The notes under the pieces: model-generated
What the model saw: only the letters and a program-made list of their open reading frames with translations
What the model was told of the DNA's origin: nothing
Databases searched by the model: none
Made by a program: the position numbers and the translations under genes
Assembly (NCBI GenBank): GCA_021199975.1
Contig: JAJQHF010000247.1
Location: 1-6,935 of the forward strand
Origin: Candidatus Gastranaerophilales bacterium
GTDB taxonomy: Bacteria > Cyanobacteriota > Vampirovibrionia > Gastranaerophilales > Gastranaerophilaceae
Direction of reading: 5' to 3'
DNA length: 6,935 nt
Shown here: positions 1-5,671 of the stretch, one piece after another
Position numbering within the stretch: the stretch's first letter is position 1
Layout of the letters: every line of letters begins with the position of its first letter

Positions 1-2
1 AT

Positions 3-59
3 ATAATAGATAATAAAGAAAATTTGAGAGAACTGCGAAAAGAGAAACTTAATGGCTAA
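3..59 (+). CDS. 3' end of an unidentified upstream gene (partial)
   Basis: From base 3 the frame is open to a TAA at 57-59 and encodes 18 residues ending in LRELRKEKLNG. This charged, amphipathic stretch looks like a protein C-terminus. Its stop overlaps the radA start by 8 bases (the ATG is at 52-54), an arrangement typical of translationally coupled operon genes. The other two forward frames have stops within the first 35 bases. Too little is visible to name the product. The reading frame is seen directly; that it is a real gene end is inferred from the overlap and from the lack of any other leader for radA. Confidence 0.45.
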   Translation: MIDNKENLRELRKEKLNG

Positions 60-1419
60 AGTTAAAACTAAATGGGTATGTCAGAATTGCGGGTATGAAA
101 CAGCAAAATATATAGGCAAATGTCCTGATTGCGGTAATTGGGGAACATTAACGGAGGAGGTTGAAACCAAACCTGAAACATCACTGCAAACTACTGCTGT
201 AGATGAAACTCCTGTTTGTTTAATTAATGAAATTGAGATATCTGAAAATATAAAAGTTCCGACAGGATATGAGGAATTTGACAGAGTGTTGGGAGGCGGG
301 CTTGTTCAAGGTTCATTGGTACTGCTTGCAGGTGACCCCGGCATCGGAAAATCAACACTTATTTTACAAACAGCAGGAAATATTTGCGCTCAAGGCAAAA
401 AGCTTTTATATGTCTGTGCGGAAGAGTCTGCTTCTCAAGTAAAACTTAGAGCTCAAAGACTTAATGTTAATTCAAACAATTTATATGTATATTCACAAAC
501 AAATCTTGAAAACGTTACAAATCAACTTGATAGTATAATGCCTGAAATTCTGGTTATTGATTCCATTCAGTCTGTTTATACTTCTTGTATTACAAGTTCA
601 TCGGGAAGCGTTTCTCAAATTCGTGAATGCACCAATATTTTAATGAATACAGCTAAAAATAAAAATATTACAATTGTTGTTATAGGACACGTTACAAAAG
701 ACGGAAATATAGCAGGACCTAAGGTTTTAGAACACATGGTTGATACCGTTATTTATTTTGAAGGAGATAAATATAAAAGCCAGAGATTACTGCGTTCAAT
801 AAAAAACCGTTTCGGTTCAACAAATGAAATAGGTGTCTTTAATATGGTTGAATCGGGTTTAGAAGAAGTTACAAATCCGAGCGAACTGTTTATGAGAGAA
901 CGAAATGAAAATGCAGCTCCGGGAAGTGTTATTATAGCTGCAAGCGAAGGAACAAGGGCACTGCTTGTTGAAGTTCAGGCACTTACCGGTACAACATCAT
1001 ATCCTGCTCCAAGACGAGTTGCTACAGGTATAGAATATAACAGGCTTTTACAAATAATTGCCGTACTTGAAAAAAGAATAGGTTTAAATTTATCCAAACA
1101 CGATGTTTATGTAAATATAATAGGCGGTATAGAAATAGATGAACCTGCCGCAGATTTAGGTATAGCACTTGCAATTGCAACCTGCCTTCGTGATGTTGTT
1201 GTGGATTCTGATTGCGTAATTATAGGAGAAATAAGTTTATCCGGTGAAATAAGAAATGTTTCAAATCTTGAAAAGAGAATTTATGAAGCTCAAAAACTCG
1301 GATTTAAAAAAGCCATTGTACCCAAACTAAGCAAGAAACTGCCTGATAATTTTGAAATAGAAATAATTCAAGTTCCTCGGCTTATGGACGCAATAACTGC
1401 TTGTGTTTCCAAAAAATAA
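52..1419 (+). CDS. radA: DNA repair protein RadA (Sms), RecA-like branch-migration ATPase
   Basis: RadA is a cytoplasmic, ATP-driven, RecA-related helicase/branch-migration factor that processes recombination intermediates. All family landmarks are visible in the 455 residues, the usual length. There is an N-terminal C4 zinc finger (Cys10, Cys13, Cys24, Cys27), then a RecA-like core with Walker A GDPGIGKST (94-102) and Walker B ILVIDS (166-171). The RadA-specific KNRFG motif lies at 251-255. A C-terminal Lon-protease-like domain spans about 275-455; in this family it is a structural DNA-binding module rather than a protease. The chosen ATG places the zinc finger at the normal distance from the N-terminus. 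Only a weak purine-rich ribosome site (about 36-47) precedes it, fitting coupling to the upstream gene whose stop overlaps this start. No terminator separates it from the convergent gene at 1421. No residue expected for activity appears to be missing. Confidence 0.97.
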   Translation: MAKVKTKWVCQNCGYETAKYIGKCPDCGNWGTLTEEVETKPETSLQTTAVDETPVCLINEIEISENIKVPTGYEEFDRVLGGGLVQGSLVLLAGDPGIGKSTLILQTAGNICAQGKKLLYVCAEESASQVKLRAQRLNVNSNNLYVYSQTNLENVTNQLDSIMPEILVIDSIQSVYTSCITSSSGSVSQIRECTNILMNTAKNKNITIVVIGHVTKDGNIAGPKVLEHMVDTVIYFEGDKYKSQRLLRSIKNRFGSTNEIGVFNMVESGLEEVTNPSELFMRERNENAAPGSVIIAASEGTRALLVEVQALTGTTSYPAPRRVATGIEYNRLLQIIAVLEKRIGLNLSKHDVYVNIIGGIEIDEPAADLGIALAIATCLRDVVVDSDCVIIGEISLSGEIRNVSNLEKRIYEAQKLGFKKAIVPKLSKKLPDNFEIEIIQVPRLMDAITACVSKK

Positions 1420-1420
1420 A

Positions 1421-1645
1421 TTAAAAAGTAAAATCGAATAATATTTTTAATTCGATATCAAGAGCATTTGCAAGAAGTTTCATTGTTTTTATCGTAACAT
1501 TTGCTTCTCCTCTTTCAATTTGTCCTATATAATTAAAGTTCATATCAACTTTTTCTGCTAATTTTATCTGAGAGAGTTTTTTACTTTTTCTTATATAAGC
1601 TAATTTTGCTCCGAATTTTTTTTCTACGTTTTCATTCTTGTCCAT
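1421..1645 (-). CDS. Small XRE-family helix-turn-helix transcriptional regulator
   Basis: A 74-residue protein consisting almost entirely of one Cro/CI-type HTH_3 domain (about residues 12-68). The pattern is typical: an LAYIRKSKKLSQIKLAEKV helix pair, a recognition-helix region NFNYIGQIERGEANV with the family's IERGE core, then KTMKLLANALDIEL. There is no extra effector or dimerisation domain, as in many small autoregulators, phage-type repressors and antitoxin-like regulators. No partner toxin is recognisable beside it. It is divergent from the small gene at 1816, so the shared upstream region is the obvious place for it to act (inference). The start lacks a Shine-Dalgarno sequence, but a TATAAT box only about 10 bases upstream of the ATG suggests a nearly leaderless mRNA. 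Its stop codon is one base from the convergent radA stop. The family is clear; the target is unknown. Confidence 0.85.
   Translation of the reverse strand: MDKNENVEKKFGAKLAYIRKSKKLSQIKLAEKVDMNFNYIGQIERGEANVTIKTMKLLANALDIELKILFDFTF
1423..1456 (-). terminator. Possible weak terminator overlapping the end of the HTH gene
   Basis: A 7-bp inverted repeat (ATCGAAT at 1433-1439, ATTCGAT at 1450-1456, 10-base loop) lies in the last codons of the regulator. Read on the minus strand, it is followed by a T-rich tract, TTTACTTTTT. The stem has only two G:C pairs, so termination would be weak. On the plus strand no T-run follows, so it would not stop radA transcription. Confidence 0.25.
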
Positions 1646-1655
1646 ATTATTAACT

Positions 1656-1684
1656 ATTATATTTATGGCTTTAATTAATTTCTA
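1656..1684 (-). promoter_or_regulatory. Predicted promoter of the HTH regulator, giving a nearly leaderless mRNA
   Basis: On the minus strand a perfect TATAAT (-10, 1661 down to 1656) is preceded by a 17-base spacer and TAGAAA (-35, 1684 down to 1679, 4 of 6 matches). Transcription would start near 1649-1650, only about 4-5 bases before the ATG at 1645. A 6-bp inverted repeat, ATGGCT (1665-1670) and AGCCAT (1694-1699), brackets the -35 and part of the spacer. It could be an autoregulatory operator (inference). Confidence 0.45.
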
Positions 1685-1735
1685 ATTACTAATAGCCATT
1701 AAATACAAGTTAATAACTATTAAGATTTGTAAAAC

Positions 1736-1764
1736 TTGAATAAAAAATTGTCATGTTAAATAAT
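1736..1764 (+). promoter_or_regulatory. Predicted promoter of the small gene at 1816
   Basis: TTGAAT (-35, 1736-1741), a 17-base spacer and AATAAT (-10, 1759-1764) fit a sigma-70-type promoter with 4 of 6 and 5 of 6 matches. Transcription would start near 1771, giving a leader of about 45 nt. The 9-mer ATTTGTAAA (1725-1733) lies just upstream and is also found upstream of the gene at 2184-2609. Chance matches are common in DNA this AT-rich. Confidence 0.35.
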
Positions 1765-1815
1765 TCTTGTGTTTTTATGAAGGAGTAGAAAAGATAGTAA
1801 AGAAAGGAAAGTATT

Positions 1816-2061
1816 ATGAACATTAACAAATTTGGAGAATCAGTTTTTAGTGCAAGTGCGAAAAAAGATTTGTGTTCTTCCTCTGCGGGAATGCAAAAGA
1901 GGCTAGCAACAGCATTAAAACCCCTCGAGGAAAAAACTGCAGAAGTGGCTTCAAATCCAAAATTTGCAAAATTACTTGAAGATACAAGTAAAAAAATAAC
2001 GACACCAAAAAATCTAAATCTTGAATATTTCACAAGCAATATTAAAAAATTCGCAAAATAA
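1816..2061 (+). CDS. Small lysine-rich protein of unknown function (81 aa)
   Basis: I do not recognise this protein. It is 81 residues, polar and rich in Lys, Ala and Ser, with a serine-rich N-terminal part (about 11-24), a single Cys20, and a middle section likely to be helical (about 25-60). It has no transmembrane segment and no convincing signal peptide. The coding call rests on a good ribosome site (AGGAAA at 1805-1810, 5 bases before the ATG), a plausible promoter at 1736-1764, and a strong hairpin terminator 16 bases after the stop. The opposite strand also has an open frame here (1710-2039), but it lacks these signals and reads as an artefact. The gene is divergent from the HTH regulator and may be under its control (inference). 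The MNI N-terminus resembles the MNIAFQG start of the unknown protein at 2184-2609, which may or may not mean anything. Confidence 0.65.
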   Translation: MNINKFGESVFSASAKKDLCSSSAGMQKRLATALKPLEEKTAEVASNPKFAKLLEDTSKKITTPKNLNLEYFTSNIKKFAK

Positions 2062-2077
2062 ATAATATATGTATAGT

Positions 2078-2109
2078 AAAAAACAGTCCAATATCGGGCT
2101 GTTTTTTTT
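2078..2109. terminator. Rho-independent terminator, probably bidirectional
   Basis: AAAAAACAGTCC (2078-2089) pairs with GGGCTGTTTTTT (2096-2107) through one G:T wobble around a 6-base loop. Eight T's run from 2102 to 2109. It ends the 81-residue gene on the plus strand. The A-run on the left arm reads as T's on the minus strand, so it could also stop transcription from the convergent gene that ends at 2184. Confidence 0.85.
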
Positions 2110-2183
2110 AATTGAAGTATTATACTAATTTGTTGAGCGCAATGCTTTACACCGATATAAAATATGATAAATAAAATTATAAT

Positions 2184-2609
2184 TTATTTAATAAACAAAT
2201 TTTTAGTACCTTCTCTTACGACATGAGTAAAACCCAAAATATCATTTTTTACTTCATAACCTTTAGGTAAAATATGAGTTCCTGTTGTTATATCTGCTAA
2301 ATTCCAAGTAAAACTAACATTTCCCCCATTATCCGTAAATTTGGCATTTTGCGGTAATTTCCCTGATTTATTTACTGCTTCAATTTGGTCTTTTGTAAAT
2401 CTATGGAAAAATACCCTCGGTATTGATATTTTAGGTGCTGTACACTCTATCGTATCTTTGGGAGGCATTGGGTAAAATTTAATATCAGATATAGGCATAT
2501 CATCAAAAATCTTTTTAAATGTTATATTATCAAATTTTTGGCATTGTTGTTTCGGTTTTATTTCATTTTTTATACAGCTGTTTTTCATTCCTTGAAAAGC
2601 AATGTTCAT
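2184..2609 (-). CDS. Hypothetical protein (141 aa), unknown family
   Basis: I cannot assign this protein to a family. It is 141 residues, soluble-looking and basic overall, with no transmembrane segment or obvious signal peptide, and cysteines at 12, 23 and 56. The N-terminal third is Lys/Gln-rich. A proline-rich stretch (about 47-65) leads into what looks like a compact domain (about 66-141), with a short helix FTKDQIEAVNKSGKLP followed by alternating strand-like segments. The start is well supported: AAGGAG (minus strand, 2622 down to 2617) lies 7 bases before the ATG, so Met1 is preferred over Met8. A TATAAA (2653 down to 2648) could be its -10 box, but no good -35 accompanies it. Inverted repeats at 2665-2711 sit where the -35 would be, which could mean activator-dependent expression (inference). 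It is convergent with the 81-residue gene and divergent from the Ycf45-like gene. Confidence 0.75.
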   Translation of the reverse strand: MNIAFQGMKNSCIKNEIKPKQQCQKFDNITFKKIFDDMPISDIKFYPMPPKDTIECTAPKISIPRVFFHRFTKDQIEAVNKSGKLPQNAKFTDNGGNVSFTWNLADITTGTHILPKGYEVKNDILGFTHVVREGTKNLFIK

Positions 2610-2664
2610 AATATTTCTCCTTTACTTACATTCCTAAAATATTCTTATTTATAATCAATCCGAA

Positions 2665-2711
2665 TTGTAAATACATAAAGTATTTTCAAGATTCAGAATT
2701 TACAAATACTT
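2665..2711. repeat. Overlapping short inverted repeats, possible operator
   Basis: Within the 318-base gene-free interval (2610-2927) there are two interleaved inverted repeats: TTGTAAAT (2665-2672) with ATTTACAA (2698-2705), and AAGTATTT (2678-2685) with AAATACTT (2704-2711). A tighter hairpin pairs AAATAC (2669-2674) with GTATTT (2680-2685). They lie just upstream of a candidate -10 box for the 141-residue gene. They could be protein-binding sites or simply low-complexity AT sequence. Bases 2712-2796 show nothing else recognisable. Confidence 0.3.
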
Positions 2712-2796
2712 AGAATATATTAAGAAATATTAAGACGGTAAATATATATTGAATGTTTAAAAACATGTCACATTACTACAAATATAGTAAAAATTT

Positions 2797-2825
2797 TTGA
2801 AAAATGACAGAAAAAGTGTTATAAT
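2797..2825 (+). promoter_or_regulatory. Strong sigma-70-type promoter of the Ycf45-like gene
   Basis: TTGAAA (-35, 2797-2802, 5 of 6 matches), an exactly 17-base spacer, and a perfect TATAAT (-10, 2820-2825). Transcription would start near 2832, giving a leader of about 95 nt before the ATG at 2928. This is the best promoter match in the window. Confidence 0.75.
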
Positions 2826-2844
2826 ATAAGTGTAGATAGACAGC

Positions 2845-2883
2845 CCCGAGAATAGGGCAAAGTTGAAAAAGTCCTATATCGGG
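2845..2883 (+). promoter_or_regulatory. Hairpin in the 5' leader of the Ycf45-like gene, possible cis-regulatory RNA
   Basis: CCCGA (2845-2849) pairs with TCGGG (2879-2883). After a small internal loop, ATAGGGC (2852-2858) pairs with GTCCTAT (2871-2877) through one G:T wobble, closing a 12-base A-rich loop. GTCC (2871-2874) can instead pair with GGAC (2922-2925) in the ribosome-site region. A second small stem, CGC (2903-2905) with GCG (2915-2917) and CCT (2897-2899) with AGG (2920-2922), would also cover the ribosome site. Switching is inferred from base pairing only. The sequence does not match any riboswitch class I know. Confidence 0.35.
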
Positions 2884-2927
2884 TACAAGCAAAACACCTG
2901 AGCGCATAGATAAAGCGAAAGGGACAT

Positions 2928-4526
2928 ATGGATAAAATACAATTTCACAATGACCTAAGAAGGTTAATTGAAATTTTACCGCCGAAGATTGTCGAAGCAT
3001 TGAAGCCGTACAACTTGGATGATGCCATTGAATTGGTTCTCGACTTAGGCAGGGTTGGAGAAATACGTTATTCTGACGGAAAAACGGTGTTTTTAGGTGA
3101 AAAAATTATTGAAGATGACGATATTGAATATATAACGTCTAAAATACAGCCGTTTACAAGTGATAACAGGTCAGGTATTCCGGGTACTCTGCACAGAATA
3201 AGCGCAATAAGGAACAGACAGGGAAAAGTAGTAGGTTTAACTTGCAGAATAGGTCGTGTTGTTACAGGAACAATAGCATGTATAAAAGATATTGTTTTGC
3301 AGAATAAAAGTATTTTGTTTTTAGGCCGCCCCGGAGTCGGTAAAACTACTAAATTAAGAGAAATATCAAGGCTTGTTGCTGATGATTTGGGAAAAAGAGT
3401 GGTTGTTGTTGATACATCAAATGAAATAGCGGGCGACGGCGATACTCCGCATCCTGCAATCGGCAGAGCAAGAAGAATGCAGGTTACACAACCGATTTAT
3501 CAAAAAGATATTATGATTGAAGCGGTTGAAAATCATACCCCCGAAGTTATTGTAGTTGATGAAATAGGTACGGAGGAAGAAGCGCAGGCGGCAAGAACTA
3601 TAGCCGAAAGAGGTGTAATGCTTATTGCTACAGCTCATGGCAATACTCTTGATAATTTGATTAAAAACCCGACACTATCCGACCTTGTAGGCGGTGTAAG
3701 TTCTGTTACTTTAGGTGATGATGAAGCCAAAAGAAGAGGCTCTCAGAAAACTGTTTTAGAACGTGAAAAACAGCCTACTTTTGATATTGTTATTGAAATT
3801 ATTGACAGAAACACTCTTGCCGTTTATAAAAATACAGCTGAAGCCGTTGACTATATTCTTAGAGGATGGCCTATCAGACCTGAAATAAGAAAAGTCGACC
3901 AGGTTTATGACAGTAAAGAAAAAATTGAAGAAAATATTCAAAAGGAAAAAATAAAGGAAGAAGAAGAAACTCTTGCCAGTCAAAAACTAAAATTCAGCTT
4001 CTCACGTCAAGAGTACGTTAAACAAGTTAAAGATTTTAAAAAGATTTATATTTATGCAGTCAGCAGAACTGTTCTTGATAAAGTTCTTGAACGTTTGAAT
4101 TTGCAGGCGGAGGTTACAAGAAATATTGAAGAAGCTGATATTGTGATTGTTCATAAGGCATTTGCAAAAGGCGGTACAAAGATTTTAAGTATTGCAAATG
4201 ATTATAAACTGCCGATATATTATGTACGTTCAAACTCAATGCCTCAAGTTCAAAAAGTTGTAAAAGAAGCACTTCATATAACAGACAGCGAAACTTTACA
4301 AGGATATTATGATGATGCTGAAAGGGCTTTGGATGAAGTAAAATCCGCAATTCAAAAAATACTTGAGGGTGCGGATAAGGTTGAACTTCACCCTCAAAAT
4401 CAACAAATAAGAAAATTACAGCATGAACTTGTAGAACAGCACAATTTATCAAGTGAAAGTGTGGGTGAAGGCACTGAAAGACGCTTGAGAATTGTAGGCG
4501 GCAGCGACTTTAAACATGCAGGATAA
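2928..4526 (+). CDS. Ycf45-like AAA/P-loop ATPase with C-terminal R3H nucleic-acid-binding domain
   Basis: A 532-residue homologue of cyanobacterial and plastid Ycf45, related in its ATPase part to the sporulation ATPase SpoIIIAA and to secretion ATPases. The N-terminal region (about 1-115) precedes the P-loop domain with Walker A GRPGVGKTT (133-141) and Walker B VIVVDEIGTE (207-216, with Asp211 and Glu212). A charged linker rich in Glu and Lys (about 328-350) follows. Next comes a small alpha/beta domain (about 371-450) beginning KKIYIYAVSR, as in cyanobacterial members, and then a C-terminal R3H domain (about 485-523) with the Arg495-x3-His499 signature. R3H domains bind single-stranded DNA or RNA, so this is probably a nucleic-acid-dependent cytoplasmic ATPase. 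Its precise role is not established. The start fits an AAAGGG ribosome site (2918-2923) and the strong promoter at 2797. It appears monocistronic, closed by the terminator at 4542. SpoIIIAA itself lacks the R3H module, so the fusion favours a cyanobacterial-lineage host. Confidence 0.93.
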   Translation: MDKIQFHNDLRRLIEILPPKIVEALKPYNLDDAIELVLDLGRVGEIRYSDGKTVFLGEKIIEDDDIEYITSKIQPFTSDNRSGIPGTLHRISAIRNRQGKVVGLTCRIGRVVTGTIACIKDIVLQNKSILFLGRPGVGKTTKLREISRLVADDLGKRVVVVDTSNEIAGDGDTPHPAIGRARRMQVTQPIYQKDIMIEAVENHTPEVIVVDEIGTEEEAQAARTIAERGVMLIATAHGNTLDNLIKNPTLSDLVGGVSSVTLGDDEAKRRGSQKTVLEREKQPTFDIVIEIIDRNTLAVYKNTAEAVDYILRGWPIRPEIRKVDQVYDSKEKIEENIQKEKIKEEEETLASQKLKFSFSRQEYVKQVKDFKKIYIYAVSRTVLDKVLERLNLQAEVTRNIEEADIVIVHKAFAKGGTKILSIANDYKLPIYYVRSNSMPQVQKVVKEALHITDSETLQGYYDDAERALDEVKSAIQKILEGADKVELHPQNQQIRKLQHELVEQHNLSSESVGEGTERRLRIVGGSDFKHAG

Positions 4527-4541
4527 TCAGATCAGGTTTAT

Positions 4542-4578
4542 AAAAAAGAGAATGACATTTTTAGTCATTCTCTTTTTT
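4542..4578. terminator. Strong bidirectional Rho-independent terminator
   Basis: A perfect 15-bp stem pairs AAAAAAGAGAATGAC (4542-4556) with GTCATTCTCTTTTTT (4564-4578) around a 7-base loop. T-runs lie on the 3' side on both strands. It sits 15 bases after the Ycf45-like stop and 14 bases beyond the thrC stop, so it can end both convergent transcripts. Confidence 0.94.
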
Positions 4579-4592
4579 GGATAAATAATAAC

Positions 4593-5660
4593 TTACAGAT
4601 TAATTACTTTTAGAATTTCATGTAAATCAGCATTTGTTTTCTTAACTTCTGCAGAAGAATATTTAACGGCACTGTCAGGGTCTTTTAAACCGTTTCCTGT
4701 TAAAATACAAACAGATGTTGAACCTTCTTTTATAAGTCCCATTTTGTTTGCCTTTATTAATCCTGCAACAGATGCGGCACTTCCGGGTTCTGCTAAAATA
4801 CCTTCTGTAGAAGCAGTTAATTTATAAGCTTCAATAATTTCATCATCGGTTACGCAATCAATTCTTCCTTCGGATAAATCTCTGGCACGTTCAGCGTATT
4901 TCCAGCTGGCAGGATTTCCTATTCGTATTGCGGTTGCGATTGTTTCAGGGTGAAGAATTCTTTCTCCTCGGACAATAGCGGCGGCGCCTTCTGCCTCATA
5001 TCCCATCATTTTAGGAAGATGAGAGATCTTTTTAAGTGCGTAAAATTCCTCATAACCTTTAAAATATGCCGTAATATTACCTGCATTACCAACGGGAATG
5101 AAATGATAATCAGGAGCATCCCCCAATGCTTCAATAATTTCAAATGCACCTGTTTTTTGACCTTCAATTCTGAATGGATTTACTGAATTTACCAAAGTAA
5201 TCGGCGAGTTTTTAGAAATTTCAATAACCATTTCCAAAGCTTCATCAAAATTTCCGTTAATTGCAATAATTTCGGCACCGTACATCATTGCTTGAGAAAG
5301 CTTTCCAAGTGCAATATAACCATCGGGAATTAAAACAAGAACTCTGACTCCTGCTTTTGCACCGTATGCAGCAGCTGCAGCGGAAGTATTTCCGGTGGAA
5401 GCGCAAATTATTGCCTTTGCACCATCTTCAACGGCTTTTGAAACAGCCATTGTCATACCTCTGTCTTTAAAGCTTCCTGTAGGATTTGCACCTTCGTATT
5501 TTAAATATACATTTCCTTTTAAACCTATTTTTTTAGCCAATCTGTCGGCTTTTATCAAGGGAGTATTACCTTCATTTAAAGTGATGACAGGTGTTTTATC
5601 CGACACGGGAAGGTATTGTCTATATTTATTTATTAAACCTTGATAATGATTTTTTTCCAT
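4593..5660 (-). CDS. thrC: Threonine synthase
   Basis: This enzyme converts O-phospho-L-homoserine and water to L-threonine and phosphate, the last step of threonine synthesis, using pyridoxal phosphate in the cytosol. The 355 residues match the compact class of threonine synthases. The cofactor-binding lysine is Lys65 in GSFKDRGM (62-69), following the substrate-loop segment NEGNTPLIKA (29-38). STGNTSAAAAAYGAKAG (88-104) is the usual fold-type II segment. PVGNAGN (189-195) is the phosphate-binding loop, and TGNGLKDP (321-328) is the conserved C-terminal motif. The start has a perfect AGGAGG (5671 down to 5666) 5 bases upstream. The gene begins 9 bases after the hom stop, so it is co-transcribed and probably translationally coupled. 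The transcript ends at the hairpin at 4542-4578, and no thrB follows. Other fold-type II enzymes such as threonine dehydratase or cysteine synthase fit less well because of TGNGLKDP and the neighbouring hom. Confidence 0.96.
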   Translation of the reverse strand: MEKNHYQGLINKYRQYLPVSDKTPVITLNEGNTPLIKADRLAKKIGLKGNVYLKYEGANPTGSFKDRGMTMAVSKAVEDGAKAIICASTGNTSAAAAAYGAKAGVRVLVLIPDGYIALGKLSQAMMYGAEIIAINGNFDEALEMVIEISKNSPITLVNSVNPFRIEGQKTGAFEIIEALGDAPDYHFIPVGNAGNITAYFKGYEEFYALKKISHLPKMMGYEAEGAAAIVRGERILHPETIATAIRIGNPASWKYAERARDLSEGRIDCVTDDEIIEAYKLTASTEGILAEPGSAASVAGLIKANKMGLIKEGSTSVCILTGNGLKDPDSAVKYSSAEVKKTNADLHEILKVINL

Positions 5661-5665
5661 AAATG

Positions 5666-5671
5666 CCTCCT
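5666..5671 (-). promoter_or_regulatory. thrC ribosome binding site overlapping the hom stop codon
   Basis: The minus strand reads TAGGAGG, in which the TAG stop of hom (5672 down to 5670) shares two bases with a perfect AGGAGG Shine-Dalgarno sequence. A ribosome terminating on hom would therefore sit on the thrC ribosome site, supporting coupled expression of the two enzymes. Confidence 0.8.

Noticed and set aside
1710..2039. Open frame on the minus strand encoding a hydrophobic 109-residue peptide
   Set aside because: It lies antisense to the 81-residue gene, which has the ribosome site, promoter and terminator. Its hydrophobicity is what the complement of a Lys-rich coding strand yields, and it has no ribosome site of its own.
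1421..2061. A classical toxin-antitoxin pair formed by the HTH protein and the 81-residue gene
   Set aside because: The genes are divergent rather than co-transcribed, and the 81-residue protein shows no toxin-family motif, so the claim is unsupported.
2168..2190. Inverted repeat TAAATAAA/TTTATTTA overlapping the stop of the 141-residue gene
   Set aside because: It is made only of A and T, has no G:C pair and no following T-run on either strand, so it is not a credible terminator and is expected by chance here.
2832..2927. A known riboswitch class (c-di-GMP, preQ1, fluoride, ZTP, glutamine or SAM types) in the leader
   Set aside because: None of the conserved core sequences I know for these classes could be matched; only generic hairpins remain.
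2776..3000. Minus-strand open frame of 74 codons across the Ycf45-like gene's start
   Set aside because: It overlaps a strong plus-strand promoter, the leader and the start of a clearly identified gene, and has no supporting start signal.
4114..4452. Minus-strand open frame of 112 codons inside the Ycf45-like gene
   Set aside because: It is fully contained in a well-supported conserved coding region on the other strand; composition explains it.
5395..5643. Plus-strand open frames opposite thrC and hom (also 4950-5186 and 5989-6174)
   Set aside because: They are antisense to conserved enzyme genes with intact motifs and have no recognisable domains or start signals.
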